Part shown: piece after piece, positions 27,068 to 35,810 of the stretch
Numbering within the stretch: the stretch's first letter is position 1
How the letters are laid out: the number at the start of each line of letters is the position of its first letter
From: Ferruginibacter sp.
GTDB taxonomy: Bacteria > Bacteroidota > Bacteroidia > Chitinophagales > Chitinophagaceae
Length of the DNA stretch: 64,000 bases
Direction of reading: 5' to 3'
Assembly (NCBI GenBank): GCA_014379625.1
Contig: JACMLJ010000033.1
Span: forward strand, 1 to 64,000
Notes under the pieces: model-generated
Told to the model about the DNA's origin: nothing
Database searches by the model: none
What the model saw: only the letters and a program-made list of their open reading frames with translations
Translations under genes and position numbers: made by a program

Positions 27068-27646
27068 ATGGTAATACATATTAAAAATATGGTTTGTGTA
27101 AGGTGCAAGATGCTTGTAAAAAAGATCCTCGATGATATGGAACTGCCCTATCACAAGATTGAATTAGGGGAGGTAGAATTAAAAAATCCTGTTACAAAAC
27201 CTCAAAAAGAAATATTGAAAGATCTGCTGAAAATATGGGGACTGGTGCTGATAGAAGATGGAAAAGAAATACTGGTGGCCAAAATAAAAAGCAGTATAAT
27301 TAACATGGTGCATAATGATGCAACCATGTCTCCTTTAAAAATATCGCACTACCTAAGTCATTATTTAAATTACAATTATACTTACCTGGCAAATGTATTT
27401 TCGCGGGAAACAGGCATTTGCTTAAGGGATTTTATAATTGCGCATAAAATTGAAAGGGCTAAAGGTTTGCTGATATATGAAGGCTTTACTGTCACTGAAA
27501 TAGCCTGGAAACTTAACTACAGTAGTGTGGCACATTTAAGCAACCAATTTAATAAGATAACCGGGTTAACGCCAAGTCAGTTCAAAAAGAACACCGGTAA
27601 ACCACTGATACCGCTTGAGGAGATTGGCATGCTGGAAGCAGTATAA
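27068..27646 (+). CDS. AraC-family regulator with N-terminal CxxC metal-binding-like motif
   Basis: A 192-residue regulator. The first about 75 residues resemble a heavy-metal-associated fold (IKNMVCVRCKMLVKKIL, with M-x-C-x-x-C), a pattern I associate with a group of Bacteroidota AraC-like proteins. The C-terminal 100 residues form the double helix-turn-helix (LANVFSRETGICLRDFIIAHKIERAKGLL, then VTEIAWKLNYSSVAHLSNQFNKITGLTPSQF). It is shorter than classic AraC and has no sugar-binding cupin. It may sense a metal or a thiol state; that is inference. Target unknown; the next genes are a small membrane lipoprotein and a DUF892 protein. Confidence 0.87.
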   Translation: MVIHIKNMVCVRCKMLVKKILDDMELPYHKIELGEVELKNPVTKPQKEILKDLLKIWGLVLIEDGKEILVAKIKSSIINMVHNDATMSPLKISHYLSHYLNYNYTYLANVFSRETGICLRDFIIAHKIERAKGLLIYEGFTVTEIAWKLNYSSVAHLSNQFNKITGLTPSQFKKNTGKPLIPLEEIGMLEAV

Positions 27647-27952
27647 AAATTACGGATGTAATGATTGCCGTAAATGCCGGGCCAGGCAGACAGTTAGCAG
27701 GCAGGGTTCGTATTTTAACCCGCTTCACTTTATTTGGTAAAACCGCTTGGTTTCGCCGGGCAGGTACCAAAAATAGGCCTGCATCATTAAAGTTGACTTG
27801 CCGGGCAGCAGATATATTCAAATGATTTTCTAAAAAATTCAATATCCGTTAGGATTGGCGAATTATTTAATTCATCCTAAGCGCACATACTTGTATGGCG
27901 ATGCATAACCTCTTGTAAAAGCATCATACATAATTTCTTAAATTAATCAATT
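27647..27952. other. Intergenic region, 306 bp
   Basis: Nothing coding was recognised. It includes the leader of the small lipoprotein gene; no consensus promoter found. Confidence 0.4.
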
Positions 27953-28132
27953 ATGAAAAATAGATCATGGGCTATTCTAACAGCTATTTTGATGACAACC
28001 CCGTTCATATCCGGTTGTGAAGTAATTGGCGGTATCTTTAAAGCAGGCGTGTGGACAGGTACGATTGGTGTGATCCTTATTTTAATCATCATTATTTTCA
28101 TCATTGCAAAATTATTTTCCAGAAAAAAATAA
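27953..28132 (+). CDS. Very small membrane lipoprotein-like protein
   Basis: A 59-residue protein read directly from the DNA. The N-terminus is a signal sequence with a lipobox-like SGC at residues 20-22, then a short linker (EVIGGIFKAGVWTG), one strongly hydrophobic helix of about 17 residues rich in Ile/Leu, and a basic RKK end. This two-helix design recurs in Bacteroidota stress loci. It may form oligomeric or helical-bundle membrane structures; function unknown. The start is supported by the AT-rich run ending in ATTATG and the stop TAA at 28130-28132. Confidence 0.75.
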   Translation: MKNRSWAILTAILMTTPFISGCEVIGGIFKAGVWTGTIGVILILIIIIFIIAKLFSRKK

Positions 28133-28270
28133 CCGGTGGGGCGTGGTTGCTTAATTTTATCAAAGCGCTTAGCCTTTAAATACGCCTGCAAGCGCCCGGT
28201 AGTAAGTTAATATTGGATAATATACCAGGGTGGTTCGAAATAATTATTCAGCAAGTTTAAACAAATAGTG

Positions 28271-28915
28271 ATGGGAAATAAAAAATCATTCCCGCTTAAT
28301 ATACCGGAAGAGGATACAATACCGGAAACCGATGTCAGTAAAGAATTTCTCAACTTCCTCCTTGACCAGTTAAAAGATATCTATTGGGCCGAAAAGCACC
28401 TGACGAAATCTTTGCCCAAAATGCAGAAAGCTGCAACCACCAAAGGATTGAAAGATGCTTTTACCTTTCACCTGGCCACAACCCAGGTGCATGTAGAAAG
28501 ATTGGAACAGGTTTTTGAGTTACTGGGTGAAACACCCAGGGCCAAAAAAAGTGAAGCTATGACAGGACTGATCGATGATGTAAACAGCATCATTGAAGAA
28601 ACAAAAAAAGGCTCTGATTTAAGAGATGCCGGCCTTGTACTGGCCGCCCAAAAGGCAGAGCACTATGAAATTGCAGCTTATGGAGGTTTAGTGCAACTGG
28701 CAAGAACTATGGGTAATGAAGATATTATTTCATTACTGGAACAAACCTTACTGGAAGAGAAAAAAACTGATGAATTTTTAACGATGCTGGCAGAAACCGG
28801 TATCAGCAGCCTGGCAAAAAAAGAAGGGATGGACTTATCAACGGAAGTTGCTGAAGAGGCTGCGGCCGTTTATGATTCAGTTAATTTAACACGAAAAAAT
28901 GTAAAGAAGGTTTAA
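28271..28915 (+). CDS. DUF892 (YciE/YciF-like) ferritin-like protein
   Basis: A 214-residue four-helix-bundle protein of the DUF892 family. Family marks are LKDIYWAEKHLTKSLPKM, HLATTQVHVERLEQVFELLGETP, the metal-site AEHYEIAAYGGL and a helix ending LLEEKKTDE. YciF is induced by osmotic stress; the glutamate/histidine pattern suggests a di-iron or similar site. ATG at 28271 is preferred to the GTG directly before it. It forms part of the stress-gene group with YtxH and PPOX-like proteins. Confidence 0.92.
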   Translation: MGNKKSFPLNIPEEDTIPETDVSKEFLNFLLDQLKDIYWAEKHLTKSLPKMQKAATTKGLKDAFTFHLATTQVHVERLEQVFELLGETPRAKKSEAMTGLIDDVNSIIEETKKGSDLRDAGLVLAAQKAEHYEIAAYGGLVQLARTMGNEDIISLLEQTLLEEKKTDEFLTMLAETGISSLAKKEGMDLSTEVAEEAAAVYDSVNLTRKNVKKV

Positions 28916-29308
28916 GTCCAGCTAATCGCACTTAAATAAATTACCGGCTGTAAATTCCCATTCGCCTTTCCATCTTTAATTTACGGAAAGCGCATATCTT
29001 AAATGTCTTATATCTTAACAAAAACAAGGCCCTCACCTTCCATTTATACCGAATCCGTTGGTATTACATGAATCACCCGGTTTCGGGCATTTAACGGGCT
29101 CATGAGCTATAACCTCATTTGCATGGCTGGCAAATCCTGTAGAAAATGCCACAAATGGGGGTTCCCCTTTTTACACAAAGCTATTGGTATGATTATTATG
29201 TTATAAGGATCATGAAATGTGTGGCAGAAGCGCTCTCATGGATCTGCCAGTCCGGTTGGTATGGAAATTATCAGCTATCCCGGGTAAGCATCATTATAAA
29301 ATTATAAA
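28916..29308. other. Intergenic region, 393 bp
   Basis: Upstream of the three-PAS kinase. No coding frame, no terminator hairpin and no full promoter match; a TTG at about 29184 with a later TATGTTAT is a poor candidate. Confidence 0.4.
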
Positions 29309-31321
29309 ATGGAGGAAACGGCCCCAGCATTTAATGAAGACCGGGATAAATTAACAACCCGGGTTACGGATTTCGCCCGCCAGTTGGAACTGATGCGTAT
29401 TTATACGGATGCCATTATTGAAACCGTCAATGACCCGGTACTTATACTTGATAAGCAGCTTCGGGTAAAAAGCGCCACAAAAGGCTTCTATAATAAATTC
29501 AATACAACCGAAGCAGATATCGAAGGCCAATATTTTTATGAGTTAAAAACCTGCCCATGGGACAACCCCGGCCTGATTGAAAAATTAACCGGGGTGATCC
29601 GTCTTAAATCTTCCTTTACGGATTTTGAAATAACCTGCAACTTTCCCGTGATGGGAGAAATGGTTTTCAGGATAAATGCCAGGCACCTTGAAAGTTTTCA
29701 GGAAGAGCATTTAGTAATCATCACCATTAATGACATCACCGCTATCCTGTTGGAAAAAAATCAACTGGCGGAAAATAAGCGGTTACTGGAAGAAAGAATA
29801 AAACTGGCAGTGGAATCTGCCGACCTTGGCACATGGGAGATGGATACGAACACGGGTAAAATCATTTGGGATAACAGGTGCCAGGAACTATTTGGCATAA
29901 ACAAAGCTACGGTAAGTTATGCAGCGTTTTTAAACGCGCTGCACCCGCTCGACAGGAATACCACTGATGCAATTGTGAAGGATGTGACAAATGGATTAAA
30001 TAATGGCAAATACAGCATAGAGTATCGCACCAGGTTTGAAAAAGAGAATGACATGAGGTGGCTGAAAGCAAGTGGCAGGGTATATTTTGATGAGGTTGGA
30101 AAAGCAACGCGTTTTGCAGGTACCGTAATGGACAATACGCAACAAAAGCTAAATGAACAATTACTTAGGGAAAGTGAAGAACGTTTCCGCATGGCATCCG
30201 ATGCCGCTGCCGCCATGATCTGGCTTAGCGGTACAGATAAAATGTGTAATTATTTCAACAAAAGCTGGCTTCAGTTTACCGGGAGAATTTTTGAACAGGA
30301 AAAGGGGGATGGCTGGCTTGCAGGTGTGCATCCGGATGATTTGGACAAGTGCACGGAAATCTATGCAACTAATTTTGATGCAAGACAGGAATTTTATATG
30401 GAGTACCGCCTCCGGAGAAATGATGGTGCATACAGATGGCTTTCGGATTCCGGTGCACCACGCTTTTCACCGGAAGGTATTTTTGAGGGATATATTGGTA
30501 CCTGTATAGATATTCATGATCAGAAAATGACGCAGGGAGAATTGGAAAAACTTGTTGCCGACAGAACCCAGTTATTGAGTGATGCAATCAATAACCTTGA
30601 AATTTCTAATCATAACCTGGAAGAATTCGCCTATGTAGCTTCTCACGATCTCCAGGAACCTTTAAGAAAAATTCAAACATTCGCAAACCGTCTGGAAGAA
30701 AAAAACGAGGAATATCTTAGCGAGGATACCAAATTATACCTTTCAAAAATCACCCAGGCATCGGGCAGAATGAGCCGGTTAATAGCAGATCTTTTGAACT
30801 ATTCCCGGCTTCAAAAAACAGATCGCCCTATTGAAACAATTGACCTGAATGAAGTGGTAACCAATGTGCTCAATGATTTTGACCTGGTTATCCATGAAAA
30901 AAAAGCCATCATCCATTTGAGCAGGCTACCTGTTATAAAAGCTGTTCCCATGCGTATGAACCAACTTTTTCATAACCTGGTAAGTAACGCGCTAAAATTT
31001 TCGAAACCTGTTATACCCCCGGTTTTAAGTATCTATGCCGAAATATTGCCGGACGAAATAAAAGACAAATATCCTACGCTCAAAAAAGATTTTTCGTACA
31101 CAATGATCAGTTTCGCTGACAATGGAATAGGTTTTAACGATGAGTTCGCTGAAAAAATATTTAATATTTTTCAACGGCTTAATGGCATCAGTGAATATGA
31201 AGGCACAGGAATTGGACTTGCTATTTGCAGGAAGATAGTAATCAATCATCATGGGATCATTTTTGCAGAATCGAAAGAAAATGCGGGTTCATTATTTCGT
31301 GTTATTTTGCCCATCAGCTAA
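29309..31321 (+). CDS. Cytosolic three-PAS sensor histidine kinase
   Basis: A 670-residue kinase. PAS 1 at about 15-150, PAS 2 at about 165-285 (ADLGTWEMDTNTGKI ... GTVMDNTQQKL), PAS 3 at about 290-410 (FRMASDAAAAMIWLSG ... GTCIDIHDQKM), a coiled coil, HisKA with His446 in VASHDLQEP, and HATPase with SNALKFSKP, DNGIGFNDE and GTGIGLAICRKI. No membrane helices. It closely parallels the kinase at 23159 in its catalytic half, pointing to paralogy. The receiver 595 bp downstream is a plausible partner. Confidence 0.92.
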   Translation: MEETAPAFNEDRDKLTTRVTDFARQLELMRIYTDAIIETVNDPVLILDKQLRVKSATKGFYNKFNTTEADIEGQYFYELKTCPWDNPGLIEKLTGVIRLKSSFTDFEITCNFPVMGEMVFRINARHLESFQEEHLVIITINDITAILLEKNQLAENKRLLEERIKLAVESADLGTWEMDTNTGKIIWDNRCQELFGINKATVSYAAFLNALHPLDRNTTDAIVKDVTNGLNNGKYSIEYRTRFEKENDMRWLKASGRVYFDEVGKATRFAGTVMDNTQQKLNEQLLRESEERFRMASDAAAAMIWLSGTDKMCNYFNKSWLQFTGRIFEQEKGDGWLAGVHPDDLDKCTEIYATNFDARQEFYMEYRLRRNDGAYRWLSDSGAPRFSPEGIFEGYIGTCIDIHDQKMTQGELEKLVADRTQLLSDAINNLEISNHNLEEFAYVASHDLQEPLRKIQTFANRLEEKNEEYLSEDTKLYLSKITQASGRMSRLIADLLNYSRLQKTDRPIETIDLNEVVTNVLNDFDLVIHEKKAIIHLSRLPVIKAVPMRMNQLFHNLVSNALKFSKPVIPPVLSIYAEILPDEIKDKYPTLKKDFSYTMISFADNGIGFNDEFAEKIFNIFQRLNGISEYEGTGIGLAICRKIVINHHGIIFAESKENAGSLFRVILPIS

Positions 31322-31915
31322 ACGACATTGATCCACCATTGACCATTAACGATCAGTTGGCCGATGCACTTTCCCAACGAGTGTCTGGAACGGGATCTTC
31401 CATTTTTTCGAGATTTCCTGCAGCACCCGCTGCGCCACCAAGCGAAGATGCCTATCATTCATTTAAACGCTCCGTATTACTACTAAATTCTGTTTCTGCT
31501 GATGCTTAACTTTGAATGATTCAATTTACAGTCCCACCGGCGAAATCGTTTAAACTATATTTTCGCTTCGTATTACGGCGAGTACTGCCACTAACATTTC
31601 AATGACTTGATTACCACATAGGCAGAGACTCGCCTGGGAAATAGTGGGATATATTTTCGCTTCGTATTACGGCGAGTACTGCCACTAACATTTCAATGAC
31701 TTGATTACCACATAGGCAGAGACTCGCCTGGGAAATAGTGGGCCCTTTCAAAAAGAGAGGGTTATTAAATCCAACTATTTATTACCTCACAACAGTGAGT
31801 TAAAATCTAAATTTACCGATAAGTGAAAGAAGGGCATCACCAGCGCAAACACCATCTTTTTAAAAAAAATGGTTGTACATGATTAAAGGTTAATTTTACT
31901 CCATAAAGAAGTTTT
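31322..31915. other. Intergenic region with tandem repeat, 594 bp
   Basis: It holds the 94-bp tandem duplication at 31556-31742. The first about 190 bp keep a partial open frame that overlaps the kinase end, with no family features. TAAATTTA at 31808 is one base off a -7 box. Confidence 0.5.
31556..31742. repeat. Tandem duplication of a 94-bp palindromic unit
   Basis: Positions 31556-31648 and 31650-31742 are identical over 93 bp, period 94. Each unit carries near-inverted arms, GGCGAGTACTGCC (31577-31589 in unit 1) and GGCAGAGACTCGCC (31621-31634), enclosing about 31 nt. Perfect identity in non-coding DNA suggests a recent event. Confidence 0.92.
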
Positions 31916-32314
31916 ATGTTGGTTAACCCTTTATTTTTATTGGTAGATGATGATCCTGATGATTTAATGCTGTTAAAAGATGCTATCCATTCAATAGATA
32001 AAAACATTGTGTTTGCCGAAGCGATGGACGGACGCTCTGCGCTCAATTACCTGAATAATATAAAAGACCTTACCCTCCTTCCATCGCTGGTTGTATTGGA
32101 TATAAATATGCCCGTGCTAAATGGCAGGGAAGTGCTGGCCATCATCAAGAGTGAAAATCAATTGAAAAATTTACCCGTGGTAGTATTTACCACGTCTTCT
32201 TACCCGGGAGATGTGGAATATTGCAAGCAATTTGACGTGGAACTGATCACCAAACCATTTGGAATGCGGGAACTCGTGGATATCTCCAAGAAATTAGTTA
32301 ACGCTTATGTTTAA
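31916..32314 (+). CDS. Rcp1-type single-domain response regulator
   Basis: A 132-residue receiver: LLVDDDPDDLMLLKDAI, phosphoacceptor Asp62 (LDINMPVLNG), Thr in VFTTS and Lys in TKP. No output domain. The start ATG gives the first strand at residue 6, normal for the family. It follows the three-PAS kinase on the same strand, separated by the tandem repeat, and is the best nearby partner for it. Confidence 0.88.
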   Translation: MLVNPLFLLVDDDPDDLMLLKDAIHSIDKNIVFAEAMDGRSALNYLNNIKDLTLLPSLVVLDINMPVLNGREVLAIIKSENQLKNLPVVVFTTSSYPGDVEYCKQFDVELITKPFGMRELVDISKKLVNAYV

Positions 32315-32470
32315 ATATTTTTTATCCTTCATTAAAACCATTCGAAAACACTGGCCTATGGTTATAACCCGGGTACCTTATTTTGAGTAAACGTTTCCAC
32401 ATTGTGACCAATTTGTAGAAACTATTTCGCAGCAAATGCAGCCGGGTAATTAGCCAAAATAAATTTCCAT

Positions 32471-33466
32471 TCAACTAATCAATCCGATTTCCTTTGAATG
32501 CAGGATCGCCTCTTCATTATCGGTAAACAGGCAGGTAAATATTTTATCATCAATAGTACTGAGCAATGCATTGGTTGCGGGTATATTTTTTTTTACCACG
32601 TTCCTGATATATACTGCAAATATTTTTTCGGGATATTTATCGCAGATCATTTTATAAATAGAAGGGTCTGCCTGCGAATTGTCGCCAATCAAAACAAACT
32701 GCTGCAATGGAAATGCGTTTAATATCCTGTACACCCTCATCAATTTTCCTTCATGATGTGTTTTACCGGTTCTAAATAACTGGTACCATCTTTTTAACTG
32801 GCTTAATAGAAAAGCGCCGCCCGGCAGGTCATTGTGTTTAAAAAATTCTTTCAGGTCTTCATAGAGGTTCCATTCACTGCTGGAAACATAAAAAAATGGA
32901 TTAGGAACCTGTGGCGTGGTTTGGGCCATAGACAATAATTTATAATGGTGCACCACATCCTTAAAAGCCCTGCGGCTACGCGGGTTTTTAGTAAACAAAA
33001 CCCGCAGCCTTCTGAAGACCGTTGCGGAATGCGAGATCATTACCGTATCGTCTATATCAGAAATAAATCCAAACTGGGTTACATGTGGCACAAAAATTTT
33101 CCCGTCGCCTGTGGTAATAATATTGCCGGATCCATCCAGCAACTGTACCGTAACAAGGTGCCACCCTGCGTTCACATCCTCCAGCGACTCCCATTCAAAC
33201 TTATAAAAACCGTCCTGTTCTGTAACGCCGTTTATTACCTGCTCTCTCCATAATAAACGTAGTTTGGCTCCTGCAACCGGCTTAATAAGAAATAACTTCA
33301 CTAAATAAATAATATTGGAAAGGATATTGTTATTGTATTTTCTACCGGTTGTAGATTTCTTTTGATACACATGACCATACACAGTAAGATTATGCTTATG
33401 ACCATAGCCATGGTATACTTTCACCAATGCGTGCTTGTATTGTGCAGATGCCGACATAAAATTCAT
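32471..33466 (-). CDS. App1-type phosphatidate phosphatase domain protein (DUF2183)
   Basis: A 331-residue protein. The first 130 residues look like a beta-rich accessory domain (VTEQDGFYKFEW, WHLVTVQLLDGSG). The catalytic HAD-like part begins at FISDIDDTVM, where D137, D139 and T141 make the DxDxT signature of Mg-dependent phosphatidate phosphatases, and continues with YVSSSEWNLY, KTHHEGK and VLIGDNSQADPSIY. By family it would dephosphorylate phosphatidic acid to diacylglycerol. No signal peptide. It diverges from the lipid-kinase-like gene, 34 bp away, which would run the reverse reaction. Confidence 0.88.
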   Translation of the reverse strand: MNFMSASAQYKHALVKVYHGYGHKHNLTVYGHVYQKKSTTGRKYNNNILSNIIYLVKLFLIKPVAGAKLRLLWREQVINGVTEQDGFYKFEWESLEDVNAGWHLVTVQLLDGSGNIITTGDGKIFVPHVTQFGFISDIDDTVMISHSATVFRRLRVLFTKNPRSRRAFKDVVHHYKLLSMAQTTPQVPNPFFYVSSSEWNLYEDLKEFFKHNDLPGGAFLLSQLKRWYQLFRTGKTHHEGKLMRVYRILNAFPLQQFVLIGDNSQADPSIYKMICDKYPEKIFAVYIRNVVKKNIPATNALLSTIDDKIFTCLFTDNEEAILHSKEIGLIS

Positions 33467-33500
33467 TATAACAAATTAACACCCAAATTGTAAATGCTAT

Positions 33501-34403
33501 ATGACTGATAACAACCCAGTAAAATTACTTTTTGTAATTAATCCTGGATCGGGTAATAATACAACCGACTGGCCATCGCTGATTCAAAATTATTTTACCG
33601 GCAGGCAGGCGCTTATCCATCTTTTGCAATTGGATGACTCCTGTTCGCCACACCTGATACAAGACAGTCTTAAAGCGTTTAACCCCGACCGTGTGTTTGC
33701 CGTTGGAGGCGATGGCACGGTAAAACTTGTGGCCAACTGTTTGCTGAAAACCAGTATTCCCCTGGGTATTATACCTGCGGGTTCCGCCAATGGAATGGCA
33801 AAAGAATTAGGTATCCCTTCCGATATTAATGAAGCGCTTGAAATAGCTGTGGAGGGAGTTACCAAAACGATTCACCTGGTGAAAATCAACGATGAGTTGT
33901 GTATTCACCTTGCTGATATTGGTTTCAATGCTTTCGTTATAAAAAAATTTGAAACAGGTACCGGCCGGGGCATGTGGGGATACATAAAAGCTGCCTGGAA
34001 AGTGTTATGGCAGCAACCTAAGATGCAGGTGGAGATACGGGTGGACGGGAAATTTATAAAAAGAAGGGCTGCCATGGTAGTAGTGGCCAATGCCACAAAA
34101 TATGGCAGCGGTGCTTTAATAAATCCCGAGGGTAAGTTGGATGACGAGGTTTTTGAAGTGATCGTAGTTAAAAAAATCTCCCTCGCAGAAATCTACAAAA
34201 TGATGGTTACGCATTTATCTTACGATCCTGCCAAAACTGAAGTGTACCAGACCCAATCGTTGCAAATAAAATCAAGGATTAAAGCCCATTTCCAGGTGGA
34301 TGGGGAATACCTTGGCAAAGTAAATACTATCAATGCAGTCATTCTCCCAGCGGCACTGGAGGTGGTTCTCCCGCGTAGTGCTGTTCCATCAACGTTATCA
34401 TAA
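33501..34403 (+). CDS. Diacylglycerol kinase catalytic-domain lipid kinase (DgkB/YegS-like)
   Basis: A 300-residue soluble lipid kinase. INPGSGN at 14-20, the nucleotide loop VGGDGT (68-73), IPAGSANGMAKELG and the C-terminal lid region with FQVDGE are all present. It transfers phosphate from ATP to diacylglycerol or another lipid alcohol. Start ATG at 33501 is close to the first strand. Bacterial relatives recycle DAG produced during envelope synthesis. The divergent partner is a phosphatidate phosphatase, and the flexirubin cluster begins about 0.9 kb downstream. A small hairpin follows. Confidence 0.9.
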   Translation: MTDNNPVKLLFVINPGSGNNTTDWPSLIQNYFTGRQALIHLLQLDDSCSPHLIQDSLKAFNPDRVFAVGGDGTVKLVANCLLKTSIPLGIIPAGSANGMAKELGIPSDINEALEIAVEGVTKTIHLVKINDELCIHLADIGFNAFVIKKFETGTGRGMWGYIKAAWKVLWQQPKMQVEIRVDGKFIKRRAAMVVVANATKYGSGALINPEGKLDDEVFEVIVVKKISLAEIYKMMVTHLSYDPAKTEVYQTQSLQIKSRIKAHFQVDGEYLGKVNTINAVILPAALEVVLPRSAVPSTLS

Positions 34404-34859
34404 ATCACCCGGAATACCCGTAAAATATTAAAAAGAAAAGCCGGCGATGAAACCGGCTTACAGGCTTTCCTAGAACACTATGGTTAAAAACGGAAGCCCA
34501 GGCAAAGTAACCGTATTTAATCATTTTGTTTGTTACACAATTATTTAAATAATTTACATAATTCACTGAAGCTAAATAGTTCCATTTGTTTTTTTATACC
34601 TTCCCTTTTTAACGCTGAAATAACTGCGCTTCATAAGATTATTTTCCGCAGGCATAAAAAATTTTATATGGCACTTATTTTGTCTTTAAAGGTAATTGTA
34701 CGGAAAAAGTAATTTCCCATAATCAACTCGTGGTTAATTTACAATTTAATGTGTTGATCCGGTTATTTTTGAGGTTCAAATTTGTCGGCAGAACAATATC
34801 CGCCATTTAGCAATAAATTTTTTCATATTAAAAGTATTTAACAATAAAATCCAAATACA
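34404..34859. other. Intergenic region, 456 bp
   Basis: It begins with a 7-bp stem hairpin (34438-34459, AAGCCGG/CCGGCTT, loop 8 nt) without a T-run, perhaps a weak terminator of the lipid-kinase gene. Near the right end TATTTTTG (34764-34771) fits the -7 consensus for the small DNA-binding gene, but no TTG is correctly spaced. A 60-codon frame at 34530 is AT-rich and not called. Confidence 0.5.
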
Positions 34860-35069
34860 ATGTCCAGAACAGAACAAAAAACATGGATCACAGAAGAAGA
34901 AGCCGCAGCAATCATAGAATTACCTGCAAGGTTTTTCCGAAAATTAGTATTAACTGGTCCTTTAAAAGGAGTGGTTAATTTCTTAAATTCACGGAGGTAC
35001 TCTTACCGCTACAAGAAAGCTGATATTGAAAATTACATATTTGAAGATTCATTTTTTGCAGCACTTTAA
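34860..35069 (+). CDS. Small MerR/excisionase-like DNA-binding protein
   Basis: A 69-residue protein with the plan of a single winged helix: WITEEEAAAIIELPARFFRKLVL (helix-turn-helix), a basic segment NSRRYSYRYKKADI for the wing, and a short acidic-aromatic end. Such proteins serve as excisionases, phage/plasmid regulators or small transcription factors. No integrase or phage gene is near, so a regulatory role at the start of the pigment cluster is conceivable but untested. Separate from its neighbours by more than 200 bp on both sides. Confidence 0.6.
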   Translation: MSRTEQKTWITEEEAAAIIELPARFFRKLVLTGPLKGVVNFLNSRRYSYRYKKADIENYIFEDSFFAAL

Positions 35070-35129
35070 TTGCTGACAGTTAATTAATCCTTTTATTCGC
35101 AATTCTACATCCTTCAAATTATTAATCCC

Positions 35130-35195
35130 GTAGGAACAGGCCGCGACCTGTCCTACAAGGCGGCCTGTTTCGACAGAATCGCGGCCTGTTCCTGC
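35130..35195. repeat. Long hairpin, REP-like element
   Basis: Arms GTAGGAACAGGCCGCGA (35130-35146) and TCGCGGCCTGTTCCTGC (35179-35195) pair over 17 positions with one mismatch. The 32-nt interior repeats parts of the same words (CCTGTCCTAC, CGGCCTGTTTCGAC), allowing alternative foldings. GC-rich against an AT-rich surround. It lies just upstream of the pigment cluster. Confidence 0.75.
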
Positions 35196-35296
35196 GAAAA
35201 ATAAATCCTGTATCTTTAATCCCGGGAACCAATCTCAACAGTTGGATAATATACTGGGGTTGTTGGTTTGTTTTGTTTATTATCGCTGAAACATCT

Positions 35297-35800
35297 ATGC
35301 ACCATATTTTTAAATTAAGCGTTCTTTTTACGCTAATGTTTGTTATACCCGCAACTTTTATACAAGGTAAAGCTACCCCCAACAATTTTTTTGATAAAGC
35401 CAGTTTTTATGCTGCAATGGCAGGCAGCAGTGCTGAAGACGTGAACATAATACTGGCAATCCTGAAAGAAAGTTCCATTCCGGAAAAAACGGCTTATGAA
35501 GGTGCTTTACTGATGAAGAAAGCAGGGCTGCTAACCAAAGCAAAAGATAAAATAAGCTTTTTCAGATCGGGCCGCACCAAACTGGAAACTGCGATAAAAA
35601 ATGATGACGGCAATATAGAATACCATTTTCTTCGCCTCATCATCCAGGAAAATTCACCTAATATTGCCAAATACAAAAAAGACCTGAAAACCGATGCGCA
35701 ACTGGTACGCACATCGTTTAAGAAGCTTAGCCCCGTTATTCAGCAGGCTGTAAAGGAGTATAGCAAAAAATCAAATATTTTAAACCCAGCAGACTTTTAA
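35297..35800 (+). CDS. Secreted protein of unknown function, first gene of the pigment cluster
   Basis: A 167-residue protein with a clear signal peptide (HHIFKLSVLFTLMFVIPATFIQG-K). The mature part is helical and Lys/Ser-rich, with no recognised domain. ATG at 35297 is chosen because the signal sequence starts there; eight further codons upstream are open. It is 10 bp from darA and clearly co-transcribed, so it should act in pigment placement or export in the periplasm or outer membrane. A protein of unknown function at this position is something I expect from related clusters but cannot verify here. Confidence 0.7.
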   Translation: MHHIFKLSVLFTLMFVIPATFIQGKATPNNFFDKASFYAAMAGSSAEDVNIILAILKESSIPEKTAYEGALLMKKAGLLTKAKDKISFFRSGRTKLETAIKNDDGNIEYHFLRLIIQENSPNIAKYKKDLKTDAQLVRTSFKKLSPVIQQAVKEYSKKSNILNPADF

Positions 35801-35810
35801 TCCACTACCT

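Noticed and set aside
31225..31509. 94-codon open frame overlapping the kinase end
   Set aside because: Out of frame with the kinase and without conserved sequence past its stop; a shadow.
34530..34712. 60-codon open frame on the plus strand
   Set aside because: AT-rich with no start context; it falls in a likely promoter and terminator region.
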